From positions 1 to 64,000 of the forward strand of contig SVLS01000002.1 of NCBI GenBank assembly GCA_015067835.1: 64,000 nucleotides of DNA, read 5' to 3'. The DNA comes from Oscillospiraceae bacterium (GTDB taxonomy: Bacteria > Bacillota > Clostridia > Oscillospirales > Oscillospiraceae). Under the pieces are notes generated by a model, which saw nothing but the letters and a program-made list of their open reading frames with translations, searched no databases and had not been told where the DNA came from. A program made the translations under genes and the position numbers. Of this stretch, positions 53,288 through 62,194 are shown one piece after another; positions within the stretch are counted from its first letter, which is position 1, and each line of letters begins with the position of its first letter.

Positions 53288-53992
53288 TTAGAGGGGACTT
53301 TGTTTGATTTTAGCAAATCTTCGGGGATACACGCCGGGGGTGGGAGCGATTTTCCGCAGTACAATCACACAGTGGCGCGCACCGTCAAAGGAAAATTCCT
53401 TCACCTGCTCCAGCTGAAGTCCCAGCTTTTTAATGGCGTTTTTCGCTCCTGCCAATTCTTCTTCTGCGGCAGCGCCCTTCAGCGCAACCACAGCGCCGCC
53501 TACTTTCACATAAGGCGCAGTCAATTCCAGCAGAATATTCAGCTGCGCCACAGCCCGGGAGGTCGCCACATCATAGCGTTCCCGGCGGGTGGCAACGGCT
53601 TCCTCTGCCCGGGCGGTGATACATTCCGCAGAAATGTTCAGTGCGGGCAGCACTTCCTCCAGCCATTTCATCCGCTTTCCCAGACTGTCCAGCAGCGTCA
53701 CTTTCGTATCCGGACAGGCAATGGCAAGGGGTACACCGGGAAATCCGGCGCCGCAGCCCACATCAATCAGGGTTTTACCCCGTAAATCCACGCTGGCGGC
53801 CACCGTCAGGCTGTCCAGCAGATGGAGCTTCGCAACCGGTGCATCTTCCGTAATGCCGGTGAGATTCATCACTTCGTTTTGCTTGACCATCGCCCGGCCA
53901 AAGGCACAAAGCTTTTCCTGCACCGACAGCTCCAGCTCCAGCGCCAGCATCGGCAGACCGGCGGACAGAGTTTCCAGCATCACATCGTTCAC
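53288..53992 (-). CDS. rsmG: 16S rRNA (guanine527-N7)-methyltransferase RsmG
   Basis: 234 aa Rossmann methyltransferase. LIDVGCGAGFPGVPLAI (SAM site, near residue 75), VTLLDSLGKRMKWLEEV and SRAVAQL match RsmG/GidB. It methylates G527 of 16S rRNA; loss gives streptomycin resistance in many bacteria. The start is taken as GTG 53992, overlapping the upstream stop (GTGA); ATG 53980 is the alternative. In most Firmicutes it is next to parA, which here lies 26 kb away. Confidence 0.9.
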   Translation of the reverse strand: MNDVMLETLSAGLPMLALELELSVQEKLCAFGRAMVKQNEVMNLTGITEDAPVAKLHLLDSLTVAASVDLRGKTLIDVGCGAGFPGVPLAIACPDTKVTLLDSLGKRMKWLEEVLPALNISAECITARAEEAVATRRERYDVATSRAVAQLNILLELTAPYVKVGGAVVALKGAAAEEELAGAKNAIKKLGLQLEQVKEFSFDGARHCVIVLRKIAPTPGVYPRRFAKIKQSPL

Positions 53993-55179
53993 GATACCTT
54001 GGCAACCTCCAGTCCTTCCTGATAAACATACTCCTCATCGAAGGGGTCGAAAGCATCCTCTTCTTCCTCGTCATCTGTGTGGTTGGGCTGGTAAATTTCC
54101 TGCCAGTACCAGCTCAGAAGCAGGTCCGTCACCTCTCCGTAGGATTTGATGCCGCTCTTGTCCCCGCTGGCCTGTAAATAGGCATCGTTGACGGAGTTGG
54201 CAAAATCAGAGGCCTGCGGGTCGATGGTGGTGTTGAAATAGTTGCTGTAATCCGCCAAATCCTGCCGCACCTGAGGATTCAAGCCCTCATAGAGTCGCTT
54301 GACAGCGTTGGCAGCGGTGGAGGTAGAGATGGTAGAAAGAGAATTATAGCAGTACTGGAAGGCCATAAAATAGCCGGAATACTGATAAATCGGGTCAGAA
54401 TTTGCGGTGGCAGCCAGAAATGCCGCCATATTGGCATCCCGCTCCTTGGCAATGCACATCCGGTGTGCCATTTCGTGACAGATGGTAAAGGGCAGGGATA
54501 CTGCCGGCAGGTTGGGATTGACTGCGGCTTCGCCGGTCAAGGGCATTGAGACGCCGGTGATGCCCATTGAGGCGTACATATCTGCCCAGCCCAGCTCCTT
54601 GACGGGAGTGGTTGTGCCGGCAAAAACAGACAGATTCTTCTCATACACAAGGGTATGGAAGCCGTCAGCCGCCTGGGCAGCGGTTTTCTGGAAGGCAGGA
54701 GCATCAATGCGCCCATCGCTGTCCCTGGGAACCTGCAGGGCAAGCTCGTTGGTTTTCTCCTGAAAATAGGTGGTTGCGTTAATCAAGGGGGTCGTACTGT
54801 CTCCTACCACATACATATTCAGCCGAATGTCATCCGCAAGAGGACCTGCATATTGATTCAGGCCGTACAGACCGGTATGGGCGCACCACAGCAGACATAC
54901 TGCGGATAAAACCCAGCCCAACCATTGAAAAACATTCCATTTTAGCAGAATCATCACCACGATGGAGGCGATAAACAGCACCACCAGCACCACGGCCAGC
55001 ACCTGCCACAGGCAGAAGGAAGCATTTGCTGTCCAATTTGCCAAGGCATCCTGAATCATCCGCGTGACATAGGGATAGAACATATCCACAAGGTTTTGGT
55101 GCGCAGCGGCAAAATGCATCAAGCCCACGCTCAGCAGGGCGAAAGCCGCAGCCACGATATATCCACGCCAGTATTTCAA
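53989..55179 (-). CDS. DUF3810 membrane-bound putative metalloprotease
   Basis: 396 aa. Three N-terminal membrane segments (about residues 7-28, 58-80 and 85-110) are followed by an extracellular domain with HEMAHRMCIAKERDAN, an HExxH zinc-protease motif with a downstream Glu near residues 236-250. The tail is acidic (DDEEEEDAFDP). DUF3810 proteins are predicted but not characterised peptidases. Its stop overlaps the rsmG start by 4 bases. Confidence 0.85.
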   Translation of the reverse strand: MKYWRGYIVAAAFALLSVGLMHFAAAHQNLVDMFYPYVTRMIQDALANWTANASFCLWQVLAVVLVVLFIASIVVMILLKWNVFQWLGWVLSAVCLLWCAHTGLYGLNQYAGPLADDIRLNMYVVGDSTTPLINATTYFQEKTNELALQVPRDSDGRIDAPAFQKTAAQAADGFHTLVYEKNLSVFAGTTTPVKELGWADMYASMGITGVSMPLTGEAAVNPNLPAVSLPFTICHEMAHRMCIAKERDANMAAFLAATANSDPIYQYSGYFMAFQYCYNSLSTISTSTAANAVKRLYEGLNPQVRQDLADYSNYFNTTIDPQASDFANSVNDAYLQASGDKSGIKSYGEVTDLLLSWYWQEIYQPNHTDDEEEEDAFDPFDEEYVYQEGLEVAKVS

Positions 55180-55199
55180 AGGAAGAACCTCCTTTCATG

Positions 55200-55247
55200 T
55201 GTCATTGCGAGGCACGAAGTGCCGTGGTAATCCCCGTCACAATGACA
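55200..55247. repeat. Family A single-arm remnant
   Basis: TGTCATTGCGAGG, hairpin GCACGAAGTGC, GTGGTAATCC and a short end CACAATGACA. Only one arm is present. Confidence 0.75.
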
Positions 55248-55280
55248 GAAAACGTTCAAGTTAAATTTTCACTAACATAT

Positions 55281-55309
55281 AGTATAGCACATTTTCTGCA
55301 ACTTGTCTC
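55281..55309 (-). promoter_or_regulatory. Candidate promoter of the DUF3810-rsmG operon
   Basis: On the minus strand, GAGACA (55304-55309), a 17-base spacer and TATACT (55281-55286). Confidence 0.45.
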
Positions 55310-55422
55310 CCCCTTTTTTAAAGTTTCTTTTTCAAGGGTTTCAGAGGGGGAAAACAGAATAATCTGAGGTTTACATAAATGTAAAAATAGGGGCATTTGC
55401 GTGGGGTTACGCCGAGGTGAAG

Positions 55423-55515
55423 TTTTCCACATTTTCCACAGGGTTTTCCACACCACTTAGGGAAATTCCCCTGTAAAATCAAGGAATTACAGGGGAATCG
55501 TGCAACTTATTCACA
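55423..55515. promoter_or_regulatory. Third DnaA-box cluster with a 12-bp inverted repeat
   Basis: TTTTCCACA at 55423-55431, 55432-55440 and 55444-55452, and TTATTCACA (55507-55515, strict TTATNCACA consensus). Between them lies the perfect palindrome ATTCCCCTGTAA/TTACAGGGGAAT (55465-55476 with 55487-55498). An AT-rich run covers 55255-55385. It is 11.6 kb upstream of dnaA and occupies the gap between DUF3810 and the thioesterase gene. Confidence 0.75.
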
Positions 55516-55549
55516 GATGGGGCGTTTCTTCAAAAAGAGCCAAAATGGT

Positions 55550-56305
55550 TTACAGAACAACATTTTCAAAGGACATTCGCGCAGAGAATACGCGGCTGTG
55601 CATCGAAGCTTGATTCTCGTCCGGACGCACCGATTCCACGGTTAAAACCGGACCGTCATTCAGCTCCCAATGCAGCTGCAAATGCTCTGTTTCCCGCACC
55701 TCTGACATATAGCAAAGGGTGAATTCCCGGATTTCGTGGCTCTCGTGGAAGTGGCTGGGGAGCAAATCCGCCACCCAGTCAAGATACCGGCAGTTGTTCA
55801 TGTGTCCGTTCAAATCCAGGTCGGTATAATGTACCTTGCGGCTGTCGCATTGTGCCATTTCCCGGGGAATCATGGAGCTGGGCGCCTGCAATTCACAGCC
55901 GCGAAGCAGACCGCTTACCTCCACACCGCTTTTGCCCGGCAGAACCATTGCCCGGGTCTTGCTGTCCATCAGCACCCACAGGCTGATGGAGCGGAAGCAT
56001 TCCTGCCCCTGCTCATCGTAAGCGATGGTGGAACGGGGATAGGCGGTACGGGTTGTGGGCATCGGCCAGGTTTCTACCCGGATTTTTTCCCCGGAGCCGG
56101 GCAGACGGGAAATCTGCACCCGATGGCGAATCACCGCCCAGAACAGATTTTTCTCCGTCAGCTGATGCTGGGCTGTGCCCAACAGGGCACTATGTTCCCC
56201 GGCAACCTCCTGCAAAAAGGCAAGAAGCTGGCTGGGCTTCAGTCTGCCATAGCGGTCCACCGCCACGGGAGAAACGGTAAATTCCTTTTGATGAAGTAGT
56301 TCCAT
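55550..56305 (-). CDS. Acyl-ACP thioesterase (FatA/TesA-like hotdog type)
   Basis: 251 aa tandem-hotdog protein of the acyl-ACP thioesterase family: VETWPMPTTRTAYPRS, SISLWVLMDSKTRAMV and YTDLDLNGHMNNCRYLDW (the Asn/His catalytic region) in order. It releases fatty acids from acyl-ACP. Start is uncertain: ATG 56305, or TTG 56311 directly after the htrA stop, which has GGA six bases upstream. It ends the histidine kinase-htrA gene run; the link to those genes is not obvious. Confidence 0.88.
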   Translation of the reverse strand: MELLHQKEFTVSPVAVDRYGRLKPSQLLAFLQEVAGEHSALLGTAQHQLTEKNLFWAVIRHRVQISRLPGSGEKIRVETWPMPTTRTAYPRSTIAYDEQGQECFRSISLWVLMDSKTRAMVLPGKSGVEVSGLLRGCELQAPSSMIPREMAQCDSRKVHYTDLDLNGHMNNCRYLDWVADLLPSHFHESHEIREFTLCYMSEVRETEHLQLHWELNDGPVLTVESVRPDENQASMHSRVFSARMSFENVVL

Positions 56306-56311
56306 AGTCAA

Positions 56312-57541
56312 TTATGTTCCGCTTTCTTTCAAAATAAGAGTGGTGGTGTATTGCTGGGCGTTGCGATAAAGGACAGCGGTAACCTCCGTGCCGGCGTGAT
56401 AAGAATACAGTGCCGCGTCCAGCTCCTCCTGCGTGGTCACCCGCGTTCCGTTGATGGAAAGGAGAATATCCTTTGCTTTGATAGTGGAATGATCTGCCGT
56501 ATCTGTGATATAAAGACCGGCAGGCATCCGGCGGAATTGCTGATTAAACAGGGAGACCCACTCGCCGGAAACCGGCAGAACCGGTCGCCCGGAGACATAG
56601 CCCTGGGTAATCAGCTGATCCACAACCTCTTTTACCGTGGCAGAGGGAATGGCAAAGCCAAGACCTTCCACGCCGGCAGAATCCGCAAAAGTGCCGATTT
56701 TCATCGTATTGATGCCGATAACCTGACCGTGGCAGTTAATCAGCGGACCGCCGGAGTTACCGGAATTCAGCGCCGCATTGGTCTGTACCAGCGTCATAGT
56801 GCGTCCATCGGTTTGCAGACCCCGGTTGATGGCGGAGACGATACCGTCCGTCATCGTGCCGCGCAGAGAAACACCCAGGGGGTCGCCGATGGCAACCACC
56901 GCATCTCCCACCCGAAGCTGGGAGGAATCTCCGAATTCTGCCGGAACCAAATCCTGGGCATCCACATAGAGCACTGCCAAGTCTGACAGGGAATCTGCCC
57001 CCACAATACTGGCCGCCATAGTGCGACCGTCTGTGAGCAGCACCTGGATTTGTGTTGCATCGTCAATGACATGGGCGTTGGTCACCAGATAGCCGTTTTT
57101 CGACAACACCACACCGGTACCGCTGCTTTTTCCGTTAGAAAGGGTGCAGGTGATGGACACCACCGAGGGGATGCATTTATCGTAAATGTCCTGCAGACCC
57201 ATACCCCCGGTCTGGGGAACATTGTCCACCTGCTCCGGCAGCGGCTTCAGCTCCATTTGGGGCTGATCCTCAGATGAGGGAACAGAGGGAGCAGGAAGGC
57301 TGGGGGCAGGTTGAACGGTTCCACCGGCATTGTCAGAATCGGAGAAAATCACCGTGCCGGGAATCCCGATCTGGGGCAAGCTCAGCTTGCCGCTCATTGT
57401 GGCGGTGGAAATAATGCCGCCCACCACAATACACAGACAGATAATCAGCACAATGATGCCGCCACGGTTTTTTGGCGGCTGTGTAGAGCCGTTTTCATAG
57501 GAATGAGACTCTGTATATTGATGGTTGTTGCGTTCGTCCAT
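56312..57541 (-). CDS. HtrA/DegP-family serine protease, membrane anchored
   Basis: 409 aa. The N-terminal cytoplasmic stretch and one transmembrane helix (about residues 28-50) are followed by a Pro-rich linker. The trypsin-like domain has LVTNAHVI (His), SDLAVLYV (Asp) and NSGNSGGPL (Ser). A C-terminal PDZ domain completes it. It degrades misfolded envelope proteins. Start 57541 follows GAGG. It lies directly after the sensor kinase, an arrangement known for WalK/YycG operons, and may be controlled by it. Confidence 0.92.
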   Translation of the reverse strand: MDERNNHQYTESHSYENGSTQPPKNRGGIIVLIICLCIVVGGIISTATMSGKLSLPQIGIPGTVIFSDSDNAGGTVQPAPSLPAPSVPSSEDQPQMELKPLPEQVDNVPQTGGMGLQDIYDKCIPSVVSITCTLSNGKSSGTGVVLSKNGYLVTNAHVIDDATQIQVLLTDGRTMAASIVGADSLSDLAVLYVDAQDLVPAEFGDSSQLRVGDAVVAIGDPLGVSLRGTMTDGIVSAINRGLQTDGRTMTLVQTNAALNSGNSGGPLINCHGQVIGINTMKIGTFADSAGVEGLGFAIPSATVKEVVDQLITQGYVSGRPVLPVSGEWVSLFNQQFRRMPAGLYITDTADHSTIKAKDILLSINGTRVTTQEELDAALYSYHAGTEVTAVLYRNAQQYTTTLILKESGT

Positions 57542-57570
57542 AAATAACCTCAAAAAATAAAAGTGAAAAA

Positions 57571-59001
57571 TCAAAGCACCAGAGGAAGGGTGAAGGAAAA
57601 CTCTGTTTTTCCGCCGTTGCTGCTGACGGAAATATTTTCCCCATGGGAATTGATGATGGTTTTGACAATGTAAAGTCCAAGACCCCAGCTGTCCCGGTTT
57701 TGGGAGCGGCTCTTGTCGATTTTGTGGAAGCGCTCAAACACCAAAGGAAGCTCCTGAGCGGGGATATCCTCTCCCTCATTCCAGATGCACAGGTAAACCT
57801 TCTGCTTGGCTTCCCGGATGGTGATGCCGAAAGCACCCTCCTCCGGGCAGAATTTCACGCCATTGTCCACCAGATTGTACAGCACCTGGATAATGGCATC
57901 CTGATTGGCGAAGGTGTACACACCGTGCTCCGGAATATCCACCTCCACCCGCAGGCGCTTTTCGTTGATTTTCTGCTCAAAGGAAATCAGAACCTGCCCG
58001 GCAGTTTCCACAATGTCGAACCGGCTTTTTTGACTGTCATCCATAACCTGCTGATCCTGCAGGCGGGAAACATCCAGCATACTGCGCACCAAACGGCTGA
58101 GCCGTTTGGCTTCCACAGAGACCATCTGCAGGTAATGCTCACTCTTTTCCGGCGGAATGGTGCCGTCCAAAATGCCGTCCACATAGCCGGAAATGGTGGT
58201 CATAGGCGTTTTCAGCTCGTGGGAAATGTTGGCAACAAATTCCTGACGCTGATATTCGCTTTTTTCCAAAGAGGCGGCCATATTGTTGAAGGCCAGCGCC
58301 AGCTCCTCCACTTCCTGGGGATTGTGTCCGGAGGTTACCACACGGGCATCAAAATCTCCATGGCCGAAGGCACGCGCCGCTTTTGCCATATCCCGCAGAG
58401 GGTTGGCCTGACGGCGAACCACAAAAATCATTACCACCAGGGAAACAACCAGCACGATGATGGCGATAAAAAAGAAGGTACTGGAAACACCCCGCATTGT
58501 GGAAAGGGCGGCGTCCACCGGCGCAGATACCAAAACAATGCCCAGGGGTGTGCCGGACTGGTCGTCGGTCACAGCAACGGAGACCAGATACCGGTTTTCT
58601 TCATAAAGTCCGCGGATAATGCCGGAATCGGTAAATCCACCGGTTTTCCAGATTTGCTTGCGGTAGCCCTCCTCCAGCTGCAGACCGATATGCTCACAGC
58701 CCATGGGAGCGTCAGCGCAGAGCACCAATTTTCCGTCTGCATCGCAAATAATGGCATCGGACTGGGAGACGGAAACCGCCACCGTCAGCGCCATATAAAA
58801 GTCTTGGGAGGAGATGTCCTTGTTCTGATAGCTGGCCTTGTACAGCGAGGCGATGACCTTTGCGTCATTTTCCAGAGAGGAAATGGCCTGACCCACCAAA
58901 TGGCGGTTGGAAAGCCATTGAAAGGACACGCCAATCAGAACCAGACTGGCCAGCAAAACCAGCGTTATCACCGTAAACAATCGACCAAAGGTACTTTTCA
59001 T
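57571..59001 (-). CDS. Membrane sensor histidine kinase
   Basis: 476 aa. TM1 (about 8-28), an extracytoplasmic sensor (about 30-170), TM2 (about 175-198), HAMP (RRQANPLRDMAKAARAF), HisKA with FVANISHELKTPMTTISGY (the phosphorylated His) and an HATPase_c domain (NLVDNGVKFCP, RDSWGLGLYIV). It is the partner of the OmpR-type regulator upstream, but the two genes are separated by 348 bp of hairpin repeats. Signal is unknown; envelope stress is suggested by htrA. Confidence 0.92.
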   Translation of the reverse strand: MKSTFGRLFTVITLVLLASLVLIGVSFQWLSNRHLVGQAISSLENDAKVIASLYKASYQNKDISSQDFYMALTVAVSVSQSDAIICDADGKLVLCADAPMGCEHIGLQLEEGYRKQIWKTGGFTDSGIIRGLYEENRYLVSVAVTDDQSGTPLGIVLVSAPVDAALSTMRGVSSTFFFIAIIVLVVSLVVMIFVVRRQANPLRDMAKAARAFGHGDFDARVVTSGHNPQEVEELALAFNNMAASLEKSEYQRQEFVANISHELKTPMTTISGYVDGILDGTIPPEKSEHYLQMVSVEAKRLSRLVRSMLDVSRLQDQQVMDDSQKSRFDIVETAGQVLISFEQKINEKRLRVEVDIPEHGVYTFANQDAIIQVLYNLVDNGVKFCPEEGAFGITIREAKQKVYLCIWNEGEDIPAQELPLVFERFHKIDKSRSQNRDSWGLGLYIVKTIINSHGENISVSSNGGKTEFSFTLPLVL

Positions 59002-59175
59002 TGGCTGTTTGCCTCAAATTTATAACGCAAACTTTGAACATTAACATACATCATTAGCATAATTTGACCTTATTCTACCTTATTTTCTTTACTCCGTTAC
59101 CGCATTTGACCGCAACTACCACCACGAAAAGGTTTTAACGCCAGTATTGCGGTAGTTTTTGTGGTAGTTTTTTAC

Positions 59176-59364
59176 TGAATGAAATCCTTGCTGGCGCAAG
59201 GATGAAATCGGCTGACGCCGATGAAATCTGCTTTGCAGATGAAATGAAATCCACCCACCGCGAGCCGCGATTTCATCCGACCGCAGGGAGGATTTCATCA
59301 TTGAAGATGATTTATCCCACCCGAAGGGTGGATTTCGTTAAATTCGAAGTTATAAAACTTCGAA
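59176..59364. repeat. Third repeat family: GATGAAATC-linked hairpin array
   Basis: Consecutive stem-loops ATCCTTGC/GCAAGGAT (59184-59203), ATCGGC/GCCGAT (59207-59222) and ATCTGC/GCAGAT (59226-59240) are joined by GAA. Inverted GATTTCATC units follow to about 59335, and a perfect stem TTCGAAGTT/AACTTCGAA (59343-59364) covers the stop codon of the response regulator. Direct GGTAGTTTTT repeats precede it near 59150-59173. It fills the 59002-59349 gap. Confidence 0.85.
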
Positions 59365-60036
59365 CTTATAACCTACGCCCCAAACGGTTTTCAGGCTCCA
59401 TTGCTGGGAAACGCCCTCCAGCTTTTCCCGCAGACGCTTCACATGGACATCCACGGTGCGGCTGTCGCCGAAATAGTCAAAGCCCCACACCTCGTCCAGC
59501 AGCTGATTGCGGGTGTACACCCGGTTGGGAGAGGAAGCCAGATAGAAAAGCAGCTCCATTTCCTTGGGCGGTGTGTCCACCTTTTTACCGTCCACCGTCA
59601 GCTCGAAGGCATCCATATCAATGATCAGCTTATCAAAGCTCAGGCGGCGCGCCTTGGTTTCGTTGCTGCTTCCGCTGCTGCGGCGCAGAACGGCCTCTAC
59701 TCGGGCGAGAACCTCTTTCATTTCAAAGGGCTTGGTAATGTAATCGTCAGCACCGGCCTTTAAGCCGTGAACCTTGTCCGATGTTTCGCCTTTGGCGGTG
59801 AGCATAATAATGGGGGTCTGGGACTCTGCGCGGATGGTCTTGCAAACCGCCCAGCCGTCCATCACCGGCATCATCACATCCAAAAGCACCAAATCCGGCT
59901 GAATGGCACGGAATTTCTCCAGACCGCTGCCGCCGTCGCCGGCAATGGTGACTGCATAGCCTTCTTTTTCCAAATACAGCTGCAAAAGCTCCGCAATGTT
60001 GCGGTCATCTTCTACAATCAAAACCGATGTTGCCAT
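59350..60036 (-). CDS. OmpR-family response regulator
   Basis: 228 aa. The receiver domain has VEDD (acidic pocket), LLDVMMPVMDG with the phosphorylated Asp near residue 52, and DYITKPF with the conserved Lys. A winged-helix DNA-binding domain follows, with RTVDVHVKRLREKL. The last residues (KFEVL) are written by the palindrome of the adjacent repeat. It pairs with the kinase downstream. A promoter may lie at about 60176-60205 (TATAAT on the minus strand), beyond a short-type family A repeat. Confidence 0.93.
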   Translation of the reverse strand: MATSVLIVEDDRNIAELLQLYLEKEGYAVTIAGDGGSGLEKFRAIQPDLVLLDVMMPVMDGWAVCKTIRAESQTPIIMLTAKGETSDKVHGLKAGADDYITKPFEMKEVLARVEAVLRRSSGSSNETKARRLSFDKLIIDMDAFELTVDGKKVDTPPKEMELLFYLASSPNRVYTRNQLLDEVWGFDYFGDSRTVDVHVKRLREKLEGVSQQWSLKTVWGVGYKFEVL

Positions 60037-60058
60037 GATATTACCTCCATAAAATACC

Positions 60059-60157
60059 TGTCATCGCGAGGGAGCAAAGCGGCCGTGGCGATCCCCCGAA
60101 GATTTCGGAAACCTATGGGGATTGCCACGCCAGCGTGCGCGCTGACTCGCAATGACA
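60059..60157. repeat. Short-type family A repeat (99 bp)
   Basis: Ends TGTCATCGCGAGGGAG and CTCGCAATGACA, with left covarying pair ATCGC/GCGAT and right ATTGC/GCAAT. The centre is TTTCGGAAACCTATGGGG. It lies between the response regulator and its probable promoter. A further end-only remnant occurs near 60305-60322, inside the uppP leader. The rest of the 60037-60362 gap is the uppP promoter. Confidence 0.85.
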
Positions 60158-60253
60158 TAGATTTGCTTTTCTCATATTATAGCACAGTTTTCCCTCTTTT
60201 CGTGAACTTTTTTTAAAGAGTTTCCCGGCAAAATGTGAACGGACAATTTTTTC

Positions 60254-60282
60254 TTGACTTATATGCGCTTTTGGAGTATGAT
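60254..60282 (+). promoter_or_regulatory. Promoter of uppP
   Basis: TTGACT (60254-60259), a 17-base spacer and TATGAT (60277-60282). The about 75-base leader includes a family A end remnant (CTGGCTCGCAATGACA). Confidence 0.7.
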
Positions 60283-60362
60283 GAAAGAGTACCCACCAGT
60301 GTGTTCACTGGCTCGCAATGACATGGAAATTCAGAAATTGTGCAACTGAAAGGAGTCGTTTT

Positions 60363-61205
60363 ATGCTCGAAATTCTCAAGGCCATACTGTTCGGCATTGT
60401 GGAGGGCATCACGGAGTGGCTGCCCATTTCCTCTACAGGACATTTGATTTTGCTGAATCAATTTGTGAAGCTGGATGTAACACCGGCGTTTTATGAGATG
60501 TTTCAGGTGGTCATTCAGTTGGGCGCGATTTTGGCAGTTATTGTGCTGTTTTTCAAAAAGCTGAATCCCTTTGCTCCGTCTAAAACCAAAAATGAGAAAA
60601 AGCAGACCTGGAGTCTGTGGGCGAAGGTAGCGGTGGCGGTTGTTCCCTCTGCCGTGGTCGGCTTCCTGCTGGACGACTGGATGGATGCACACCTATATAA
60701 TTATGTGGTGGTTGCCGTTATGCTGGTGGTCTACGGCGTGGCGTTTTTGTTTGTGGAAAAATGGAATGCAGAGCGTCAGTTCCGCATCCAGAGCGTTTAC
60801 GAGATTGACTATAAAACAGCCTTGCTGCTGGGCGCATTTCAGTGCCTGAGCCTGATTCCCGGCACATCCCGTTCCGGCGCTACCATTTTAGGCGCGATTA
60901 TTTTGGGCGTCAGCCGCAGCTCCGGTGCGGAATTTTCCTTCTTTATGGCCATTCCCACGATGCTGGGCGCCAGCGGTCTGAAGCTGCTGAAGTACGGTAA
61001 GGACATTTTAGATGGAGCTGCTGACGCGCCGAATCAAACGGAAATCTCCGTACTTTTGGTGGGAAGCGTTGTGGCGTTCGTGGTTTCCCTGCTGGTCATC
61101 AAGGGTCTGATGGAATATGTGCGCAAGCACAATTTCTCCGTATTCGGCATTTACCGCATCGTTCTCGGCGTGGTGGTGCTGGGATATTTCCTGCTCCTGC
61201 ACTAA
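60363..61205 (+). CDS. uppP: Undecaprenyl-diphosphatase UppP/BacA
   Basis: 280 aa integral membrane protein. The two BacA signature blocks are GIVEGITEWLPISSTGHL (residues about 12-29) and LSLIPGTSRSGATI (near 158-171), which form the active site with Glu, Ser and Arg residues. It dephosphorylates undecaprenyl pyrophosphate for cell-wall synthesis and gives some bacitracin resistance. Start 60363 follows AAAGGAG; the longer frame upstream runs through repeat sequence. Confidence 0.96.
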   Translation: MLEILKAILFGIVEGITEWLPISSTGHLILLNQFVKLDVTPAFYEMFQVVIQLGAILAVIVLFFKKLNPFAPSKTKNEKKQTWSLWAKVAVAVVPSAVVGFLLDDWMDAHLYNYVVVAVMLVVYGVAFLFVEKWNAERQFRIQSVYEIDYKTALLLGAFQCLSLIPGTSRSGATILGAIILGVSRSSGAEFSFFMAIPTMLGASGLKLLKYGKDILDGAADAPNQTEISVLLVGSVVAFVVSLLVIKGLMEYVRKHNFSVFGIYRIVLGVVVLGYFLLLH

Positions 61206-61217
61206 AGAATATAAGAA

Positions 61218-61246
61218 ATGCCCCCGGCTCAGCCGGGGGCATTTTG
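61218..61246. terminator. Bidirectional terminator between uppP and slipin gene
   Basis: The 12-bp stem ATGCCCCCGGCT/AGCCGGGGGCAT with a 1-base loop is followed by TTTTG on plus; on minus, a short T-run (TTTCTTAT) follows. Confidence 0.8.
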
Positions 61247-61249
61247 TTT

Positions 61250-62173
61250 TTACTTTTCCTTGACACCTTCCACAATGCCGTTGGCCAGACCAACAATTCC
61301 CTGCAATTCAGAGGGAATGATGATTTTGGTTGCTTTTCCGTCAGCCACCTTTTGCATGGCTTCGATGGCTTTCAGCTTCAAAACATTGTCGTTGGGCGCT
61401 TTTTCATTCAGCATTGCGATGGAGTCTGCCATGGCGCGCTGAACCTCCAGAATGGCTTCCGCTTCACCGGCCGCCCGCAAAATGGCAGCCTGCTTTTCTG
61501 CTTCTGCCCGTAAAATGGCGGCCTGCTTTTCTGCATCTGCCTTCAAGATGGCGGATTCCCGTTCGCCTTCTGCAATCAAAATGGCAGATTTCTTCTGACC
61601 TTCGGCCTGCAGAATGGCCTGCCGGCGGTCACGCTCGGCCTTCATCTGCTTTTCCATAGAGGACTGAATGTCCGCAGGCGGCAGAATATTTTTCAGCTCC
61701 ACCCGGTTGACCTTGATGCCCCAGGGGTCGGTGGCTTCGTCCAAAATAGCCCGCATTTTGGTGTTGATAATGTCACGGGAGGTCAGCGTCTGATCCAATT
61801 CCAAATCGCCGATGATGTTCCGCAAGGTGGTGGCGGTAAGCGTCTCCATGGCGGCCATGGGATATTCCACACCGTAGGCGTACAGCTTCGGGTCGGTGAT
61901 GGAGTAGTAAACAACGGTATCAATCTGCATGGTAACATTGTCCTTGGTAATGACGGGCTGCGGCGGATAATCCATTACCTGCTCCTTCAGAGAAACCCGG
62001 CGGGCAATGCGGTCGATAAAGGGAATTTTAAAGTGCAGACCCACGCCCCATACAGCGTGGAATGCGCCCAGCCGTTCAATGACATAGGCACGGGACTGCT
62101 GCACCACGGAGATGTTGGAGATAATAATCAGCAACAGCACCGCAACGATTGCGCCAATGATATAAAGTTCCAT
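61250..62173 (-). CDS. SPFH/stomatin-family protein (slipin, QmcA type)
   Basis: 307 aa. One N-terminal membrane helix is followed by the SPFH domain (YVIERLGAFHAVWGVGLHFK) and a long Ala/Glu-rich coiled coil with repeated AEAEKQAAILR-type units near residues 195-240. These proteins form membrane microdomain scaffolds. It is the downstream partner of an NfeD protein gene (gap about 21 bases), the canonical stomatin-NfeD pair. Confidence 0.92.
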   Translation of the reverse strand: MELYIIGAIVAVLLLIIISNISVVQQSRAYVIERLGAFHAVWGVGLHFKIPFIDRIARRVSLKEQVMDYPPQPVITKDNVTMQIDTVVYYSITDPKLYAYGVEYPMAAMETLTATTLRNIIGDLELDQTLTSRDIINTKMRAILDEATDPWGIKVNRVELKNILPPADIQSSMEKQMKAERDRRQAILQAEGQKKSAILIAEGERESAILKADAEKQAAILRAEAEKQAAILRAAGEAEAILEVQRAMADSIAMLNEKAPNDNVLKLKAIEAMQKVADGKATKIIIPSELQGIVGLANGIVEGVKEK

Positions 62174-62194
62174 AAAAATGCCTCCTTCAGATTA

